DNA from: Candidatus Cloacimonadota bacterium
GTDB taxonomy: Bacteria; Cloacimonadota; Cloacimonadia; Cloacimonadales; Cloacimonadaceae
Assembly (NCBI GenBank): GCA_017995495.1
Contig: JAGOIS010000031.1
Coordinates: 1-11,421 of the forward strand
Length of the DNA: 11,421 bases
Reading direction: 5' to 3'
Under the pieces are notes generated by a model that saw nothing but the letters and a program-made list of their open reading frames with translations, was not told where the DNA came from and did not search any database. The position numbers and the translations under genes are program-made. Of this stretch, positions 1 through 8,378 are shown in pieces (within the stretch, counting starts at the first letter, position 1; every line of letters starts with the position of its first letter).

Positions 1-1138
1 GCTTGTTGTTGGTGTATCCACCTGCCTGTTGGATGTAATATTCGTAATTCTGGCCTTCCATCCAGGGGATCAGGCCGGGATTTGCCACCTGGCCGCTGAC
101 CTCCACCATGTCCAGATTCTGCGGCACGAAGAGGTAATCGCCATCCCGGAGGATTGGATTTTCCTCAGCCCCCTTGGATTCCCAGTTGCGGGAAACGTCG
201 ATGCTGTAGCGGCCAGGATACTGGCGGATCCGATTGAGCACGTAGTGATACTCAATGGAGGTCATGCTGGAAACATTTGTTTTTAGGAGGCGCTCGAAAT
301 CCGGATCGGTATTCTGGGCTCCGGATTGGTTGGCATAGATCGCATTGCGCAGATTTCCCCGCGAAGTTGGGCCGCCGCAGAGCAGGAGTACATCATACAG
401 GGTGGTTTTTTCTCCGATGTAATACTCACCGGGCGCTTTCACGTCGCCTTCCACCCTGATTTTCCAGGCCCTGGTCAGTTCTGTGTTCCCGGGCACGCTG
501 ATCCGGTCGTAGGGCCTCAGCACGATCTGCTCTGCCGGGCTTTCCCGCAGATCGAGGTGTATAACCTCAAAGTCGCCGGAATCATCCCTGAGCCGGTAGA
601 TGTTGATCATCCTTCTGTCCGCGGCCAGGGTGAATCCCTGGGCCAGATCCAATATGTTCGAGAGCCGGTCACCCCGCAAGTATTCGTATTCACCCGGAAA
701 ATAGACCTCGCCGACGATGGTCACAGAGGCATCCACAGATGGAATCCTCACCACATCACCGTCCCGGAGCAGGGGATTTTGCCCGAGGTCACCGGTTCGC
801 ATGAACCTAAGCAGGTCATAGGTTTGGGTGTCTTTGCCACGGGTGAGTTTCACGCTGCGCAGCCCTTGATAATTTCTGTACAGGGAATCCCGCTCGGCTT
901 CGATAATGCGCTGCTGAGGCAGGGTTTGGGTTGTGGTGCTTGCCCTGCTGGTCTCTCCGGCCAGCTTGATGGCATCCGAGATCCTGCTCACAACAGGCAT
1001 CTGATAGGTTCCGGGAGTGGCAACGAAACCCGTCACGTTCACGGAGATCAAAATCTGATCTTCCGTGTCTTTATCTGTCTGCGCGCACAGCAAGCATGAC
1101 AGCAACAGCAGTATGGCGATCAGCAGTTTATTTTTCAT
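1..1138 (-). CDS. SLBB-repeat polysaccharide export protein, partial (C-terminus beyond left edge)
   Basis: The frame read leftward from the ATG at 1136-1138 stays open for 379 codons to the window edge, so the C-terminus is missing. The N-terminus is a hydrophobic signal sequence (MKNKLLIAILLLLSCLLCAQ). Cleavage after CA or lipidation at C15 are both possible. After it come repeated SLBB/soluble-ligand-binding units: about residues 30-64 (VNVTGFVATPGTY), 139-170 (TIVGEVYFPGEYEYL), 226-256 (KIRVEGDVKAPGEYY) and 345-379 (VEVSGQVANPGLIPW). They are separated by 'LRDGDxVxIP'-type segments at 124-133, 207-217 and 330-340. This layout matches periplasmic/outer-membrane exporters of the Wza/polysaccharide biosynthesis-export class, which carry exopolysaccharide across the envelope. 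No separate N-terminal Poly_export domain was recognised. Its start overlaps the end of the nucleotide-sugar epimerase gene by 11 nt, so the two are probably cotranscribed. No strong ribosome binding site is seen, consistent with coupled translation. The family call is firm; the transported polymer is unknown. Confidence 0.88.
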   Translation of the reverse strand, partial: MKNKLLIAILLLLSCLLCAQTDKDTEDQILISVNVTGFVATPGTYQMPVVSRISDAIKLAGETSRASTTTQTLPQQRIIEAERDSLYRNYQGLRSVKLTRGKDTQTYDLLRFMRTGDLGQNPLLRDGDVVRIPSVDASVTIVGEVYFPGEYEYLRGDRLSNILDLAQGFTLAADRRMINIYRLRDDSGDFEVIHLDLRESPAEQIVLRPYDRISVPGNTELTRAWKIRVEGDVKAPGEYYIGEKTTLYDVLLLCGGPTSRGNLRNAIYANQSGAQNTDPDFERLLKTNVSSMTSIEYHYVLNRIRQYPGRYSIDVSRNWESKGAEENPILRDGDYLFVPQNLDMVEVSGQVANPGLIPWMEGQNYEYYIQQAGGYTNNK

Positions 1139-2087
1139 AATACTCAATCATTCTCTGGATGATGGCATCCAGATTATATTTGGGCTCGTAGCCGATGAAT
1201 TCCCTGATCTTGTCAAGGTTTGGCATGCGGTTCATCATGTCCTCAAAACCCTCTTCAAAAGCTTCTTCGTAGCTCATGAAGTCGATGCGGGATTTACTTT
1301 CGCACATGGCTTTGACCTTGTGGGCGAGGGCCTCCATGGATATGGCCTCCGTGGTGCCCACATTGAAGATCTCTCCCTGGCAGCCGGGGGTGTTCATCAG
1401 CTTGATGAATGCATCCACAACGTCTGAGACATCGGCGAAACAGCGGGTCTGCTGTCCCGATCCGTAAACGACGAGGGGCTGGTCCAGCAACGCTGCTTTG
1501 ATGAATTTGGGCAGCACCATGCCATACTGGCCGGTCTGGCGCGGCCCTACGGTGTTGAAACAGCGCACAATCACCACGGGCAGGCGTTTTTCGCGAAAAT
1601 AAGCCAGCGCCATGAATTCGTCGATGGCCTTGCTGTCGCTATAACCCCAGCGGCTGATCCGCGTGGATCCAAGCAACCGGTCATCGTCCTCTGAAAAGGG
1701 CACTTTTTCGCTTTTCCCGTAGATCTCCGAGGTGGAGGTGATCAGCACCTTGGCCTTGTTCTTGTTGGCCAGTTCCAAAACGTTGTCTGTGCCCACGATG
1801 TTGGTTTTGAGGGAAAGCAGCGGATTTTCGATGATGTATTTCACCCCCACAGCCGCGGCCAGATGGTAAACCTGATCGATCCCGACCATCAGTTTGTTCA
1901 TCAGCTCGCGGTTGAGGACGCTGCCGATCGTATAATGGAAATTACCGTTTTCCTTTATCGATTCTATATTTTCCAAGCGGCCGGTGGAAAGATTGTCTAT
2001 GATGCTGACATGATGTCCGTCTTCCAACAGTCTTTCCGCCAAGTGTGAGCCGATGAATCCGGCCCCGCCGGTGATCAGAATCTTCAT
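1128..2087 (-). CDS. NAD-dependent nucleotide-sugar epimerase/dehydratase (extended SDR)
   Basis: A 319-residue extended short-chain dehydrogenase, normal length for UDP-glucose 4-epimerase and UDP-glucuronate decarboxylase relatives. The Rossmann NAD motif GGAGFIG is at residues 7-13. The acidic residue that selects NAD over NADP is D31 (IIDNLSTG). The catalytic set is visible: STSE at 118-121 and YSDSK at 149-153 (Y149, K153). The segments FNTVGPRQTGQYG (177-189) and VYGSGQQTRCFADVSD (207-222) form the substrate side. These are typical of enzymes that epimerise, decarboxylate or dehydrate UDP- or GDP-sugars; which reaction applies cannot be decided from motifs alone. The start is supported by GGAG at 2093-2096, 5 nt before the ATG. 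The gene overlaps a polysaccharide exporter, so a role in making the sugar precursor of an exported polymer is the simplest inference. It is cytoplasmic, with no signal peptide. Confidence 0.92.
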   Translation of the reverse strand: MKILITGGAGFIGSHLAERLLEDGHHVSIIDNLSTGRLENIESIKENGNFHYTIGSVLNRELMNKLMVGIDQVYHLAAAVGVKYIIENPLLSLKTNIVGTDNVLELANKNKAKVLITSTSEIYGKSEKVPFSEDDDRLLGSTRISRWGYSDSKAIDEFMALAYFREKRLPVVIVRCFNTVGPRQTGQYGMVLPKFIKAALLDQPLVVYGSGQQTRCFADVSDVVDAFIKLMNTPGCQGEIFNVGTTEAISMEALAHKVKAMCESKSRIDFMSYEEAFEEGFEDMMNRMPNLDKIREFIGYEPKYNLDAIIQRMIEYYEK

Positions 2088-2451
2088 AACTTCTCCAGAT
2101 TTGAAGTCTTTATCCTGTCTGGCAAGCAGATTTTACCTTCTTACAACAAAATTTGCCAGCTGGGTTTTTGTCAATAGAAAACAGCCTTGGGCTTGTTTTC
2201 GTCACCCTTAATACTTCCGCGTCGGTTCTTTTCCTTTGCCTATTTTGAGTTGATGCCTGTCCCGATCGAATCGTGCTATCTTGGTTCAGGAACCCATGAT
2301 CCTTTCCGGATTCCAGCTCGCAAACCTCTTATATGCCTGCCCCTGAGTTTCCAACCCCCTGTCGGGAAGTTGGAGGAGGTTGGCGTGAGGCATCTGAGCC
2401 GGGGTTCTGGGCGAATTCTGTCCAGGCTGCCTGATACAAGCCGGTGGCTCA
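2088..2451. other. Gene-free stretch between two minus-strand units
   Basis: This 364-bp stretch separates the end of the small-membrane-protein unit (stop at 2452) from the epimerase start. Besides the candidate promoter at 2146-2174 it holds an imperfect hairpin (CCAACCCCCT at 2351-2360 with AGGAGGTTGG at 2374-2383, one mismatch, 13-nt loop) and a short one (GGTTCAGGAACC near 2284-2295). Neither is followed by a U-run on the minus strand, so no intrinsic terminator is called. An open frame at 2187-2519 on the plus strand has no ribosome binding site and no recognisable protein character. I see no gene here. Confidence 0.6.
2146..2174 (-). promoter_or_regulatory. Candidate sigma70-like promoter for the epimerase-export pair
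   Basis: On the minus strand a perfect -35 TTGACA (2169-2174) is followed after 17 bp by TTTTGT (2146-2151), a poor -10. The predicted start would be near 2139, giving a leader of about 50 nt before the epimerase ATG at 2087. The location and perfect -35 are in favour; the -10 is weak. Confidence 0.4.
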
Positions 2452-2859
2452 TCAGCCAAGCTCATCAGTGTCTGGAGCTTGCGCAGAGAGATTCCTCCGT
2501 ATCTCCCGCCGGTTTTTGATCTTTTTATAGACTCTGTAGTTGTGCATCACTACAGCCAGAAAGACCAGATTGGCCACGCCCAGCGTGACGTTCAGCGTCC
2601 TGGTGTCTTTTTTGGCATAATAGGTAAAAGCGCCACCCAGGATCAGCAGCAACCCCGCCTTGAATACCACGATCCCGCGGGGCAGGCCCAGTTTGCGAAA
2701 GATCCAGCGGGCCAGCGGGTTGCGCTCGCGATGAAAGTGATTCGGCTGGATGACCTTCCAGGTGGAATGGCCGTCAAGGATGTTCAGGGCCACGAAGATC
2801 CCGAACTGTCCTGCCAAAACAGGGATTTGGCCCAAAATTCGGTCAAGCAGATTTAACAT
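2452..2859 (-). CDS. Small membrane protein, tandem paralogue A (DUF5658-like)
   Basis: I chose the ATG at 2857-2859, giving 135 residues, because GGAGGA lies 5 nt upstream (2865-2870). The frame is open 26 codons further upstream, but that part lies inside the preceding gene and looks like its shadow. The protein starts with a hydrophobic segment (about 12-29) ending in ALNILDGHSTW, then a polar linker with HRERNPLARW (43-52), then two more hydrophobic segments (about 63-81 and 91-106) and a basic tail. The NxxDxxST and RNPLARW pattern resembles DUF5658-type small membrane proteins of unknown function; that label is from memory of the family pattern. The upstream gene (2843-3226) is a clear paralogue: the first 45 or so residues of the shared core match closely, and similarity is visible at DNA level. 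The start overlaps the upstream stop by 17 nt. It ends the minus-strand run. No enzymatic motif is apparent. Confidence 0.72.
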   Translation of the reverse strand: MLNLLDRILGQIPVLAGQFGIFVALNILDGHSTWKVIQPNHFHRERNPLARWIFRKLGLPRGIVVFKAGLLLILGGAFTYYAKKDTRTLNVTLGVANLVFLAVVMHNYRVYKKIKNRREIRRNLSAQAPDTDELG

Positions 2860-3226
2860 CTGAGTCCTCCTGCGATTGTTTCTTGGCCAGCAGGTCTTCG
2901 CGCTGCCGGATGCTTCGCCAGGTGCGGAAGTTTCCACGCACTACCAGCAAGAAGACCAACACCCCCACTCCCAGCAAGATAAGCAGGACAGTGTTCAGCA
3001 CCGGATGCTTCGCCAGCAGGAAGAAAACCGCGCTGATGACGCCGATCCACAGCAACTCCGCGACGATGAGTCCCCTCAAGAGGCCCAGCTTCGAGAACAT
3101 CCAGCGGGCCAAGGGATTGCGTTCGCGGTGGTAATTGTCCGGTTTCACCACCTTCCAAGTGGATACGCCGTCCAGAATGTTCAGCGCCACCAGAACTGAG
3201 TAAAGGATAGACAGGATGGCAAGCAT
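2843..3226 (-). CDS. Small membrane protein, tandem paralogue B (DUF5658-like)
   Basis: 127 residues: a hydrophobic N-terminal segment ending in ALNILDGVSTW (14-24), HRERNPLARW (33-42), two strongly hydrophobic segments (about 52-72 and 79-96), then a charged, Lys/Glu/Gln-rich C-terminal tail. It shares the ALNILDGxSTWKV and HRERNPLARW blocks with the next gene, so the pair is a tandem duplication that diverged mainly in the last two membrane segments and the tail. The ATG at 3224-3226 has no purine-rich ribosome binding site upstream, unlike nearly every other gene here. No better in-frame start was seen. It begins 84 nt after the formiminotransferase-cyclodeaminase stop. Function unknown; I would not assign one beyond integral membrane protein. 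Confidence 0.75.
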   Translation of the reverse strand: MLAILSILYSVLVALNILDGVSTWKVVKPDNYHRERNPLARWMFSKLGLLRGLIVAELLWIGVISAVFFLLAKHPVLNTVLLILLGVGVLVFLLVVRGNFRTWRSIRQREDLLAKKQSQEDSDVKSA

Positions 3227-3310
3227 CAGATTTGGGCCGGAAGGATGGCAATCAGCGCCGGGTGAGGCACATCCCAGCTTTTGTCTGCCGATGTTTTGGC
3301 AAACAGATGA

Positions 3311-4975
3311 TCAGATCCGGCCGCGGATCCTGGCCTCGATGGCCGCGGCAAGTTCCTGGCATTGTCCGACAAGTTTTTCCGCGCGGGCTTTGATATCTGT
3401 CTTGAAGTCCTTGTCGGTGCTGCCGGCAAGGTTGATGAGGATGTTATAATCCGCGGCTTTGGCCGCGCTGAGGGCTGTCAGGGCAGCCACTCCGGCATCG
3501 GAAAGCGCGTTGACGTTTCCGGCATCAGCCACTGAATCAGCCAATTGCATTGCGTCCCAAGCCAGTTCCAGAGTGCGAAAGGGCACCTTGATCGCCAGTT
3601 GGGTGGTTTTTTCCACCTCGGCGCTGCGTATGGCGATCTCTGCGTCGGTCTTTTTGGGCAAACGCATGGCTTCCATCATGGAGTTGAAGGCATCGGTATC
3701 GCTGTCGATGCATTGCAGGGCCTGCAGTTTGATCTCCTGGCCTCGGGAAGCGAGTTCGCGCACCTTTTCCTGCACGGTTTCATAACCTTTTTTATCCACC
3801 GTGAGGTTGGAGACCATGGCTGAAAGCGAGCCGGAAAGGGCGGCGCAAAGGGCGGCCACACTACCTCCACCGGGGGCGGGTGAATCAGTGGAAAGCAGGT
3901 CGGCAAAAGCTTCCAGGCTCAGCGAGCAGAGGCTGTCGGAGCGGGCAATGGCATATTCGATCACTTTCCTGTCCAGATTGAAGGGTCCAAGTTCCGCCAA
4001 ACCCATCGACTGGATAGCGGTCTCCATGATCATCCTTTCCGGAATGCCGGTGCTTTCATCCATGCGGCGCAGATAAAACTTGCCGGATTCAAGCAGCGCG
4101 GCTTTGGGGATGAGTCCCACCAGTTCGCTGCCGGTGACCTGGATCCCCATCTCCGCGGCCAGTTCGCGCACTTTTTCCAGCACCAAGTGGGGCGGGGTGA
4201 CCTTGTAATTGGTGAGGTTGATGCTGATCTGGGCGCGGTTGTAGCTGTCGATGTACCAGCCAACTGCCTTGCAGTGGCTGAACAGGCCGGGAATGATGAC
4301 CTTGTTGCCTTGCTCGTCCTTGATCAGCTTTCCAGCCGCGTCGCGGGCTGGTTTGCCGCTCTCGCGGATGGTCATGGCCAGTTCGTGGGCTTTCTTTTTA
4401 TCGCGGGTGTTCAGATTGATGTTGTAAGCGATCAGGAATTCGCGGGCACTGATGGCGGTTGCGCCGGAGCGGGCGTTGAAGGTGTGAGGCCCGAAATCGG
4501 GTTTCCAGGCAGCATCCCTGGCTTTATCCGGCAGAGCTTCGTATTCGCCGGAACGCACATTCGCCAGGTTTCGCCACTCTTCCTTGGAGGCGGCATTTTC
4601 ATAGAGGTAAACAGGGATGCCCAGTTCGTCACCCACTCTTTTACCCAGTTTGCGGGCATATTCGGCGCATTCCTCCATGGTGATTTCCGAGATTGGGATG
4701 AAGGGGCAGACGTCCGTAGCGCCCATGCGGGGATGTTCTCCGTGGTGCTTGGTCATGTCGATCAGTTCGGCGGCCTTCTTGATGGCCTGAAATGCAGCTT
4801 CCACAACAGCTTCCGGCTCTCCGGCCAGAGTGAAGACGGTGCGGTTGGTGTCCGAGCCGGGGTCCATGTCCAGTAAAACAGCGTTCTTCACAGAGCGGAT
4901 GGCAGCCGCGATCGCTTCCAGAACTGCCTGGTCCCTGCCCTCGCTGAAATTGGGGACGCATTCCATCAGTTTCAT
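3311..4975 (-). CDS. Bifunctional glutamate formimidoyltransferase / formimidoyl-THF cyclodeaminase
   Basis: A 554-residue fusion, close to the mammalian FTCD enzyme (about 540). The transferase part covers about residues 1-330: it starts with MECVPNFSEGRD and carries HHGEHPRMGATDVCPF at 77-92. The His of HPRMG (H81) corresponds to the catalytic His of the pig enzyme. The cyclodeaminase part covers about 350-554, with LSTDSPAPGGGSVAALCA (361-378) and the helical segment around DSDTDAFNSMMEA (424-436). The enzyme moves the formimino group of formiminoglutamate (from histidine breakdown) to tetrahydrofolate and then releases ammonia, giving 5,10-methenyl-THF. The start has AGAGGTG just upstream (4980-4986), and its ATG overlaps the stop of the CNNM-type gene as ATGA. 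No other histidine-utilisation gene is in view, so its metabolic partner genes must lie elsewhere. No key motif is missing. Confidence 0.96.
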   Translation of the reverse strand: MKLMECVPNFSEGRDQAVLEAIAAAIRSVKNAVLLDMDPGSDTNRTVFTLAGEPEAVVEAAFQAIKKAAELIDMTKHHGEHPRMGATDVCPFIPISEITMEECAEYARKLGKRVGDELGIPVYLYENAASKEEWRNLANVRSGEYEALPDKARDAAWKPDFGPHTFNARSGATAISAREFLIAYNINLNTRDKKKAHELAMTIRESGKPARDAAGKLIKDEQGNKVIIPGLFSHCKAVGWYIDSYNRAQISINLTNYKVTPPHLVLEKVRELAAEMGIQVTGSELVGLIPKAALLESGKFYLRRMDESTGIPERMIMETAIQSMGLAELGPFNLDRKVIEYAIARSDSLCSLSLEAFADLLSTDSPAPGGGSVAALCAALSGSLSAMVSNLTVDKKGYETVQEKVRELASRGQEIKLQALQCIDSDTDAFNSMMEAMRLPKKTDAEIAIRSAEVEKTTQLAIKVPFRTLELAWDAMQLADSVADAGNVNALSDAGVAALTALSAAKAADYNILINLAGSTDKDFKTDIKARAEKLVGQCQELAAAIEARIRGRI

Positions 4976-6246
4976 GATTCACCTCTTGAATTGGTTTTAT
5001 GTATCTTCACTTTGATGATCTTTTTATCCGTGGCCTGAAGCACTTGGACGCGAAAGTCCTCCACGTTCACGATCTGGCCCTGGTGAGGGATGCGGGCCAG
5101 CTTATCCAGGATCAGCCCGGCCACCGTTTCGTAATCCCCCTCAGGCAGGGTGATGCCATATTCGTCCGCCAGCCGGTCGATCTCGGTGTCGGCCTGCACC
5201 AGCCAGGTATTGGGGGAAACCTGCTCCACTTCCGGGATCTCCTCAGCTTCATCATATTCATCCGCGATGTCGCCAAAGATTTCTTCCAGGATGTCTTCCA
5301 TGGTCACGATCCCCGAAGTGCCTCCATAGGCGTCAACCACGATGGCGATGCTGCGGCGGTGCTTTTGCATCTCGCGCAAAAGCACGTCCAGATCGGTGTT
5401 TTCCGGGGTGAAAAAGGGTTTGTGGACCAGTTTGCTGACCGGGGTGTCCGGAGTGTATTCACGTTTGAGCACATCGTAGATGATCAGCACCCCCTTGATG
5501 TCGTCGAGATCCTTGCCGAACACGGGGTAGCGGGTGTAGCCTTCCTCCCGGGCTATCTCGATGGCCTCGGCGACAGTGGCGGTCTCGGGAATGGCCACCA
5601 GGTCTGTGCGCGGCACCATCACGTTGCGGGCCACCTGTTCGGTGAAATCAAGCGCGTCCTCGATCATCTCCATCTGCGGTTCGTCCGCTTCATCGGTCTC
5701 TGTGAGCGAAAGCAGGTACGTGAGGTCATCTTTCGTCAGGTAGTTGAAGTTGTTGCCCTCTGTGATCTTCAGCCACCTGCTCAGCACTGTGTTCAACCAG
5801 GAAATGCCCAGCACCAGAGGTTTGAAAAGCCAGTAGACCAGCCGCATGAACGGATATACAACCGGCACGAATCTATCCGCGTGGTCCCGGAAGATCGATT
5901 TGGGAACCACTTCGCCGAACACCAGCACCACCGCGCCAACGACCAGGGCTGTGTATCTGGCGTCAAAGGCGGTGACATACTTGTTCACCACATAGGTGGA
6001 AAGTGAGGCCATCAGGATGTTCACAACATTGTTCCCGATCAAGGTGGTGCCCAGGAGTTTGTCTGGATGGCGCAGATTTTTGAGTAGTTTGGCGGCAGCT
6101 TTGTCTTTTCTGGCTTTGCCCTCAAGCTCCAGCAGGTTCACGGAAATGATCCCGTTTTCAAACCCGGAAAACAGGAACGACAAACCCAACAGGATCACAA
6201 AGATAACGATCCACAAGAGGATCCCGGGAATTGACAGACTATCCAT
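4972..6246 (-). CDS. CNNM/CorC-type membrane protein with CBS pair (hemolysin-C-like family)
   Basis: I chose the ATG at 6244-6246 (424 residues) over one 17 codons upstream, because GAGAAGG lies just before it and the longer form adds a non-hydrophobic, Arg-rich stretch inside prfA. The domain order is classical. The DUF21/CNNM membrane domain (about 5-160) contains [12 protein letters not shown] (26-37) and [14 protein letters not shown] (64-77). A CBS pair (about 206-330) starts at [11 protein letters not shown] and includes YTRYPVF (237-243) and [22 protein letters not shown]-terminal CorC/HlyC-type transporter-associated domain (about 345-415) contains [14 protein letters not shown]. Family members are linked to Mg2+/Co2+ and other cation homeostasis; the old 'hemolysin' name should not be read as toxin activity. 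It overlaps prfA by 8 nt upstream and the formiminotransferase gene by 4 nt downstream, so it is probably translationally coupled at both ends. The ion is not deducible. Confidence 0.92.
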   Translation of the reverse strand: MDSLSIPGILLWIVIFVILLGLSFLFSGFENGIISVNLLELEGKARKDKAAAKLLKNLRHPDKLLGTTLIGNNVVNILMASLSTYVVNKYVTAFDARYTALVVGAVVLVFGEVVPKSIFRDHADRFVPVVYPFMRLVYWLFKPLVLGISWLNTVLSRWLKITEGNNFNYLTKDDLTYLLSLTETDEADEPQMEMIEDALDFTEQVARNVMVPRTDLVAIPETATVAEAIEIAREEGYTRYPVFGKDLDDIKGVLIIYDVLKREYTPDTPVSKLVHKPFFTPENTDLDVLLREMQKHRRSIAIVVDAYGGTSGIVTMEDILEEIFGDIADEYDEAEEIPEVEQVSPNTWLVQADTEIDRLADEYGITLPEGDYETVAGLILDKLARIPHQGQIVNVEDFRVQVLQATDKKIIKVKIHKTNSRGES

Positions 6247-7306
6247 TAACCTTCTCGTTGCGCCAGGCGATCCGCAGCGCCTGGATGAACTCATCAATGT
6301 TGCCGGCCAAAAAAGAATCCAAGTTGTAGCTTGTCAAGTTTATTCTGTGATCGGTAACCCGGGATTGGGGAAAATTGTAAGTGCGGATCTTGGCTGAGCG
6401 GTCTCCGGTGCTCACCTGGGCTTTGCGGGAAAGGGCTATTTCCTGCTCCTGTTTGCTGATCTCGGCGTCCAGCAGTCTGGACCTAAGCACTTTCATGGCC
6501 TTGACCTTGTTTTTAAGCTGGGATTTTTCGTCCTGACAAGTGACCACGATGCCGCTGGGCAGATGCGTGATGCGGACCGCGGAATCGGTGGTGTTCACGC
6601 TTTGGCCGCCATGCCCGGAACTGCGGTAAACATCTATGCGCAGATCGCCATCGGCGATCTCGATGTCGATGTCCTCGGCTTCAGGCAGCACGGCCACGCT
6701 CACCGCGGAGGTGTGAATGCGTCCACCGGATTCGGTGACGGGAATGCGTTGCACGCGGTGAACGCCGCTTTCAAAGCGCATCAGGCCAAAGGTCTCCTCG
6801 CCGCTGAGCATGAAAATGATCTCTTTGTACCCGCCGAGGCCTGTTTCGTTGAGGTCCAGCAATTGCTGTTTCCAGCCTTTCTGTTCCGCGTAATAGCTGT
6901 ACATCCGGTATAGATCGGCCACAAACAGGGCTGCTTCCTCGCCGCCTGTGCCGGCGCGGATCTCAACAATGGCGTTTTTGCTGTCGTTGGGATCGCTGGG
7001 GATCAGCAGATCGCGGAGCTTCAGCTCTTTTTCATCGATCTGGACTTCCAGCTCCTCCAGTTCCTGACGCGCCATGTCGGCCATTTCAGGGTCCGTCTCC
7101 GTTTTTAGCAGATGTTCCACGCCGTGCATCTGGGTTTCCAGACGCAAATAATGGTCCCATTCACCGCAGATGGCGGAAAGTTCTTTGTTGCGGCGCATCA
7201 ATTCCCTGTAGCGGCGGGGGTCGGCAAGCGCAGAGCTGTCAGACAGCGCATTCTGCAACTCCGCCAGTTCCTGTTTCAAACCCTCCAGCTTTTCCCGTGG
7301 CAACAT
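6239..7306 (-). CDS. prfA: Peptide chain release factor 1
   Basis: 355 residues, the usual RF1 length. The protein frees the finished peptide at UAA and UAG stops. The stop-codon reading tripeptide is PVT at 189-191 ([15 protein letters not shown]), the PxT form that marks RF1 rather than RF2 (SPF). The peptidyl-tRNA hydrolysis motif GGQ is at 233-235 ([18 protein letters not shown]). The N-terminal part (1-100) is a charged helical domain, and the C-terminal [16 protein letters not shown] segment (306-321) is intact. The ATG follows the DUF1385 stop by one base (TGA-C-ATG) and has only a distant AAGGTG, which suggests coupling to the upstream gene. In many bacteria prfA is followed by prmC, the methyltransferase of its GGQ glutamine. 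Here the next gene is a CNNM/CorC-type protein, so prmC is not in this cluster. Confidence 0.98.
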   Translation of the reverse strand: MLPREKLEGLKQELAELQNALSDSSALADPRRYRELMRRNKELSAICGEWDHYLRLETQMHGVEHLLKTETDPEMADMARQELEELEVQIDEKELKLRDLLIPSDPNDSKNAIVEIRAGTGGEEAALFVADLYRMYSYYAEQKGWKQQLLDLNETGLGGYKEIIFMLSGEETFGLMRFESGVHRVQRIPVTESGGRIHTSAVSVAVLPEAEDIDIEIADGDLRIDVYRSSGHGGQSVNTTDSAVRITHLPSGIVVTCQDEKSQLKNKVKAMKVLRSRLLDAEISKQEQEIALSRKAQVSTGDRSAKIRTYNFPQSRVTDHRINLTSYNLDSFLAGNIDEFIQALRIAWRNEKVNG

Positions 7307-7307
7307 G

Positions 7308-8282
7308 TCAGCTTGGCATCACCTTAACGTTGTGCCCCTCCAGATCCATGTCCAGGGCGGCTTTCATGGCCACCAGCGCAGTTTCCACCATCTGGTCGTC
7401 CGGCGGCTGCGTGGTGATGTGCTGCAAGGCCATACCGGGCACCGTGAGCAGCTTCACGATGGGGTGGTTCAGGTTTTTCCCGCTGAATTTGAGGATTTCG
7501 TAACTAACCCCCGAAACGAGCGGGATCAGAAGCAGATGATATCCCAAACGCAGGGGCATGGGGACCGGGCCTTTGAGAATAAACAACGACACCAGCGTAT
7601 CGGTGATGGAAAAGATGAGGATCGAGACCAGCAACACAAAAAACATGAAACTGGTGCCACAGCGCGGGTGGATCGTAGTATTGGCCTGGATCGCGGGGAT
7701 GTTCAGGCCGGCCTCTTTTTCGTAGGCGTTCACATTCTTGTGTTCAGCGCCGTGGTATTGAAACAATCTGTGCACGTCCTTCATCCTGCTGATCAGCCAG
7801 ATGTAGAGCACAAAGAACACGATGCGGATGCTTCCGGCAAAAAGGTTAAAGTAAAAATTCTGTTTGGCCAGCCCGATCCAGTCGGCTATCCGGTAGGGCA
7901 GCCAGGCGAAGAGCACAAAAGCCAGGCCAAAGGCGAAGATATAGCTGAGGATATTTTCCGCCTGCAGCGCTGCCTGGGATTTTTCCTTTTGCTGTTTGCC
8001 CTTTGCCGCTTCCTCTGCCTTGATGTCCAGCTCCGCGCGGTTGGCCGACAGGGTGATGGTTTTCATGCCAATGATCATCATCTCGATCAGGGACACAAAG
8101 CCCCGCACGAGGGGCAGGCCCAGGAAAGTTCCCTTTTTGGCCTTGCTCTCAAAGGCTTGTTTGAACAGCTCGATCGTGCCGTCTTTTCTGCGGATCGCCG
8201 TGGCCAGAGAGTCCGGACCGCGCATCATCACGCCTTCTATGACGGCCTGGCCGCCCACACTTATCTCTTTTTTGGGTTCCAT
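7308..8282 (-). CDS. DUF1385 family membrane protein (YqhQ-like)
   Basis: I chose the ATG at 8280-8282 (324 residues). GGATAGGA lies just upstream, and the family signature [15 protein letters not shown] then sits at residues 9-23. A start 27 codons further out would run through the rpmE terminator. Other family blocks are [13 protein letters not shown] (176-188), [11 protein letters not shown] (204-214) and [19 protein letters not shown] (282-300). Several hydrophobic segments (about 111-130, 145-166, 210-238, 248-262) suggest four or so membrane spans. The conserved His, Glu and Cys residues resemble a metal site, which is inference; the biochemical role is not established to my knowledge. 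It lies between rpmE and prfA, an arrangement I recall from Firmicutes and other phyla, and is 1 nt from prfA. An intrinsic terminator stands between rpmE and this gene. Confidence 0.93.
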   Translation of the reverse strand: MEPKKEISVGGQAVIEGVMMRGPDSLATAIRRKDGTIELFKQAFESKAKKGTFLGLPLVRGFVSLIEMMIIGMKTITLSANRAELDIKAEEAAKGKQQKEKSQAALQAENILSYIFAFGLAFVLFAWLPYRIADWIGLAKQNFYFNLFAGSIRIVFFVLYIWLISRMKDVHRLFQYHGAEHKNVNAYEKEAGLNIPAIQANTTIHPRCGTSFMFFVLLVSILIFSITDTLVSLFILKGPVPMPLRLGYHLLLIPLVSGVSYEILKFSGKNLNHPIVKLLTVPGMALQHITTQPPDDQMVETALVAMKAALDMDLEGHNVKVMPS

Positions 8283-8320
8283 GTTCCTATCCAATAATGC
8301 GGTTAAGGCTGCGGGGATAC

Positions 8321-8361
8321 AAAAAAGCCATTTCCCAAGCCCGGGGCTGCGGTGAAATGGC
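8321..8361 (-). terminator. Rho-independent terminator after rpmE
   Basis: On the minus strand GCCATTTC (8354-8361) pairs perfectly with GAAATGGC (8327-8334). An inner CC/AGCC with GGCT/GG stem continues it, and six T follow directly (8321-8326). It starts 17 nt after the rpmE stop and ends 38 nt before the DUF1385 start, so it should uncouple L31 from the downstream operon or let only some transcripts through. Confidence 0.9.
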
Positions 8362-8378
8362 ACGTACTGAAAGCTGCG

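Noticed and set aside
326..1099. Long plus-strand open frame (257 codons)
   Set aside because: It is antisense to the SLBB exporter, whose frame shows a signal peptide and repeated domains. The plus frame has no ribosome binding site or family motif.
2351..2383. Hairpin as terminator of the small-membrane-protein unit
   Set aside because: The stem has a mismatch, a 13-nt loop and no U-run on the minus strand, and it lies about 70 nt from the stop.
2187..2519. Plus-strand open frame of 110 codons in the left intergenic stretch
   Set aside because: No ribosome binding site, low-complexity Ser/Pro/Arg composition, and it runs into the end of a real gene on the other strand.
4999..6006. Plus-strand open frame of 335 codons
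   Set aside because: It is a mirror of the CNNM/CorC-type gene caused by GC-rich codon bias; its His/Val/Asp-rich product resembles no protein family.
7305..8297. Plus-strand open frame of 330 codons
   Set aside because: It lies wholly antisense to DUF1385, which carries all family signatures.
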